Below, one piece after another: positions 61,566 through 64,000 of a stretch of DNA of 64,000 nt (within the stretch, counting starts at the first letter, position 1; each line of letters starts with the position of its first letter). A model generated the notes under the pieces. It did no database searches. It was not told the DNA's origin and saw only the letters and a list, made by a program, of their open reading frames with translations. Source of the stretch: Bdellovibrio sp. UBA4095 (GTDB lineage Bacteria; Bdellovibrionota; Bdellovibrionia; Bdellovibrionales; Bdellovibrionaceae); assembly GCA_002381805.1 (NCBI GenBank), contig DFXZ01000003.1, forward strand, positions 62,001-126,000, read 5' to 3'. A program made the translations under genes and the position numbers.

Positions 61566-62744
61566 ATGAATATTACAGTCGTCGGTGCAGGCTACGTCGG
61601 GCTATCCTTGGCGGTTCTCCTTGCTCAGGAAAATTTGGTCACTTTACTTGATATCAATCCTGAAAAAATTGATTTGATTGGACGTCGTCTTTCTCCAATA
61701 AAAGACTCAGAAATAGAGAGCTTTCTGCAACACAAAAATCTCTCCTTACAGGCAACTTGCGACAAATCCATGGCTTACCAAAAGTGTGACTATGTGATCA
61801 TTGCGACGCCAACAGACTATGATGATCTAACCAACAGATTCAACACTGAAGCAGTGGAATCTGTGATTGAAGAAGCCCTTCGTTTAAATCCTCGGAGCTA
61901 TATTATTATAAAGTCCACAGTTCCGGTGGGATTTACGCAGTCCATGAGAGATAAACATCGGACCCAGAATATCTGTTTTTCACCTGAGTTCCTACGAGAA
62001 GGCCAAGCTTTGCATGACAATATCCAGCCATCTAGAATCGTTATTGGAGCCAAGGATGAACAAGCTGTTCAATTTGTGGAGCTGCTGATCAGAGCGGCAA
62101 AGCTTGCCGGAGGGGCGGGAGACACACCCATCTTGCACACTTCTTCTGATGCTGCCGAGACAATTAAACTTTTTGCAAATACTTACTTAGCTATGCGAGT
62201 CGCCTTCTTCAATGAGCTCGACACCTACAGCCTGCTGAAAGGAATTGAGGCGACTGATGTTATAAAAGGCACCTGCCTTGATCCTCGCATTGGTGATCAT
62301 TACAACAACCCCAGCTTCGGGTACGGCGGCTACTGCCTCCCAAAGGATACGAAGCAGTTACTGGCAAATTGCTTGGACATTCCCCAAACTCTTATTGCAG
62401 CAATCGTTCAAGCCAATCACACTCGGCAACTTTTCATTGCCGACCATATTATTGAAAAAAAGAAGACTCCCATAGGAATTTATCGACTGACGATGAAAAG
62501 CGACTCCGACAATATTCGCTCAAGTTCAGTCCAGGAAGTCATAAAACATCTGAAGTCAAAAAATGTTCCTATGTTGATTTATGAGCCGTCTCTCTCGCTC
62601 GATGAGTACGAGGGTGTACCTCTAGTTAAGGACCTACAAGAGTTCATGAACAAATCACAACTAATCATTGCCAATAGATACTCGGCAGAAATCTCCGGGT
62701 TCTCGGGAGAGATATTTAGCAGAGACCTCTTTGCACGAGATTAA
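61566..62744 (+). CDS. ugd: UDP-glucose 6-dehydrogenase
   Basis: 392 aa from the ATG at 61566, where the NAD loop MNITVVGAGYVGLSLAVLLA begins; the 45-codon in-frame extension from 61431 overlaps the divergent ligase start and is not like the family. KSTVPVGFTQSM, FSPEFLREGQALHDN, and the catalytic Cys257 in FGYGGYCLPKDTKQL are present. It has the compact length of the E. coli Ugd (about 388 aa). It oxidises UDP-glucose to UDP-glucuronate for the acidic residues of the glycan. Confidence 0.93.
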   Translation: MNITVVGAGYVGLSLAVLLAQENLVTLLDINPEKIDLIGRRLSPIKDSEIESFLQHKNLSLQATCDKSMAYQKCDYVIIATPTDYDDLTNRFNTEAVESVIEEALRLNPRSYIIIKSTVPVGFTQSMRDKHRTQNICFSPEFLREGQALHDNIQPSRIVIGAKDEQAVQFVELLIRAAKLAGGAGDTPILHTSSDAAETIKLFANTYLAMRVAFFNELDTYSLLKGIEATDVIKGTCLDPRIGDHYNNPSFGYGGYCLPKDTKQLLANCLDIPQTLIAAIVQANHTRQLFIADHIIEKKKTPIGIYRLTMKSDSDNIRSSSVQEVIKHLKSKNVPMLIYEPSLSLDEYEGVPLVKDLQEFMNKSQLIIANRYSAEISGFSGEIFSRDLFARD

Positions 62745-62750
62745 GCTATT

Positions 62751-63887
62751 TTACTCTCGAAGAAAAAAGCCTCTTATCTTTTCAGATACGTAGTCCACAT
62801 CATCAAGCGACAAGTCATAATACAAAGGCAAACGCAACAGACGGGATGCGAGGTCATCTGTAACTTTTTGATCTCCGTGGGTCCTGCCAAAACGCTTGCC
62901 AGCTCTAGATGAATGAAGTGGCACATAGTGTGAGATCGCTAGAATATTTTCTTTTCGTAAATAGCTGGCCAACTGATCTCGCACGGCCCCACTTTCGGTA
63001 ACAATATAAAAGATGTGTGCATTTAACTTAGAGTAAGACGGAATATTCATGATGTTTATCTCAGAAACAGACTCAAGATTTTGTCTGTAACGTTGCCACA
63101 CCTCTAGACGTTTTTGAGTGATGCGTTCACCACCCTCAAATTGGGATAATAAAAATGCAGCAGGAATCTCCCCTAGAAGATATGAACTCCCTTTGTCTTC
63201 CCACGTATACTTGTCAACTTCACCTCTTAAAAAGCGTTGTCTATTGGTACCCTTGTCCTTAACAATTTCAGCCCTTTGGACAAACTTTGCATTGTTAACA
63301 ATAAGGGCCCCACCTTCACCGCAAACGATGTTTTTGGTTTCATGAAAACTAAACGCTGCAAAATCGCCAAATGAGCCTAATGGCTTATTCCCAAAATAAG
63401 AAAAAATGGCCTGCGCAGCATCCTCAACAATATAAATGGAATATTTTTTACCCAAGCTTACTAAGCGGTTCATATCACATGAGGTTCCAGCATAATGAAC
63501 TGCGCATATTGCTTTTGTCTTGCTGGTAATAGCCTGTTCAACAATATCCAAATCGATGTTCATTGTTTTATCAACATCCACAAAAACGGGCGTGGCGCCA
63601 AATAAAGTTACTGCCGTCGCCGTGGACGTAAAAGTGAATGACGGGAGTATTACTTCGTCCCCAGGCGCAAGATCCATCATTAAGTAGGCCATTTCCAAGG
63701 CAGCAGTACAGCTGGGAGTTAACGTTGAATACTCCGCTCCGAGATATTTGTTCAACCAGTCAGAACACTTTTTATTAAAAAAGCCATCCCCAGATAGTTT
63801 TCTATTCGTTAAGGCTGTTTGAATATTGGTTAACTCTGTTCCCAATATCGGAGGTATATTAAAAGGTAGAAGCTCTTTTTTAGTCAT
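62751..63887 (-). CDS. wecE: dTDP-4-amino-4,6-dideoxygalactose transaminase (WecE/RffA-like)
   Basis: 378 aa DegT/DnrJ/EryC1 aminotransferase. The PLP lysine is K185 in FHETKNIVCGEGGA. KLSGDGFFNKKCSDWL near residue 31, TPSCTAALEMAYL, and DKGTNRQRFLRGEVDKYTW plus KGSSYLLGEIPAA are the group signatures of the WecE/RffA branch. It transfers an amino group to dTDP-4-keto-6-deoxyglucose. The rmlB end lies 40 bases upstream on the same strand, so the two are one operon making the same intermediate and its amino derivative. Confidence 0.92.
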   Translation of the reverse strand: MTKKELLPFNIPPILGTELTNIQTALTNRKLSGDGFFNKKCSDWLNKYLGAEYSTLTPSCTAALEMAYLMMDLAPGDEVILPSFTFTSTATAVTLFGATPVFVDVDKTMNIDLDIVEQAITSKTKAICAVHYAGTSCDMNRLVSLGKKYSIYIVEDAAQAIFSYFGNKPLGSFGDFAAFSFHETKNIVCGEGGALIVNNAKFVQRAEIVKDKGTNRQRFLRGEVDKYTWEDKGSSYLLGEIPAAFLLSQFEGGERITQKRLEVWQRYRQNLESVSEINIMNIPSYSKLNAHIFYIVTESGAVRDQLASYLRKENILAISHYVPLHSSRAGKRFGRTHGDQKVTDDLASRLLRLPLYYDLSLDDVDYVSEKIRGFFLRE

Positions 63888-63927
63888 TTAGATTCCCAAT
63901 TGTATTGACCATACGAACCAAAAAAAA

Positions 63928-64000
63928 TTAATTTCGTTTATTATAATTTTTATCCAACCAATCCTTATAGGCGCCAGTGACAATATTATTGACCCAACCT
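63928..64000 (-). CDS. rmlB: dTDP-glucose 4,6-dehydratase, C-terminal fragment (runs off right edge)
   Basis: Reading the minus strand gives 23 codons ending TAA at 63930-63928: GWVNNIVTGAYKDWLDKNYN and KRN. WVNN-[IV]-x-[ST]-G-x-Y-x-x-W is the conserved C-terminal end of RmlB proteins, and the position just before wecE fits. Only this end is visible, so the identity is inferred from a short but characteristic stretch and from the neighbour that uses its product. Confidence 0.75.
   Translation of the reverse strand, partial: GWVNNIVTGAYKDWLDKNYNKRN

Noticed and set aside
1..64000. tRNA, rRNA or insertion-sequence elements
   Set aside because: No tRNA-like T-loop in a cloverleaf context, no rRNA motifs, and no transposase frame or IS-type inverted ends were recognised.

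Overview
The window looks like a chromosomal segment of a Gram-negative bacterium, most probably a Bdellovibrio-like predator or a close relative. The evidence is the mixture of an MreB paralogue, a TamA/TamB pair, a membrane pyrophosphatase, many lipobox-bearing lipoproteins, a collagen-like lipoprotein and a large surface-polysaccharide locus. The taxonomic call is an inference from gene content; no rRNA or tRNA gene is visible to anchor it.

Left part (about 1-23.5 kb) is mostly housekeeping. It holds the start of a thymidine kinase gene at the edge, a WaaE-like glycosyltransferase with a FecR-domain protein, a beta-barrel protein followed by mreB, and a class IV aminotransferase. Next come a degenerate carbonic-anhydrase-like lipoprotein, metG with a SpoU methyltransferase and trmO, an MFS transporter, a cysteine-rich-repeat protein, an ExoD-family protein and a half-size GDT1 transporter. 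They are followed by a pyrophosphatase of the K+-dependent sequence type, an EEP-fold hydrolase, cysK, a PPC/DUF296 protein, a GT4 enzyme, the tamA-tamB pair and a GT22-like membrane glycosyltransferase.

Middle part (about 23.5-34.3 kb) is accessory. A GT2 gene with a large internal deletion sits just before rmlD. Then come three tandem secreted CE2-type SGNH esterases with Pro-Ser linkers, a collagen-like lipoprotein, a thermolysin-like lipoprotein protease with a small partner, and two small secreted proteins. A perfect 24-bp palindrome lies upstream of one of these.

Right part (about 34.4-64 kb) is a long, visibly more AT-rich O-antigen or capsule locus. It contains an OafA-type acyltransferase, rmlC-rmlA, a WcaJ-type initiating phosphosugar transferase, about ten glycosyltransferases, two methyltransferases, a NodB-like deacetylase and a CapK-like adenylate-forming enzyme. 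It also holds a GMC oxidoreductase with a Tat-signal small partner and a histidine phosphatase, the ABC exporter pair wzm/wzt, an O-antigen ligase, ugd, wecE and the 3' end of rmlB.

Taken together, the right part makes nucleotide sugars (dTDP-rhamnose, a dTDP-4-amino sugar, UDP-glucuronate), starts a chain on undecaprenyl phosphate, extends and decorates it, exports it by an ABC transporter and probably ligates it to the lipid A core. The four rml genes are scattered over about 40 kb and are not in one operon. The least-described elements are the triple CE2 esterase array, the GMC/Tat-subunit/phosphatase module inside the polysaccharide locus, and the carbonic anhydrase homologue whose zinc-ligand histidine is a tyrosine.
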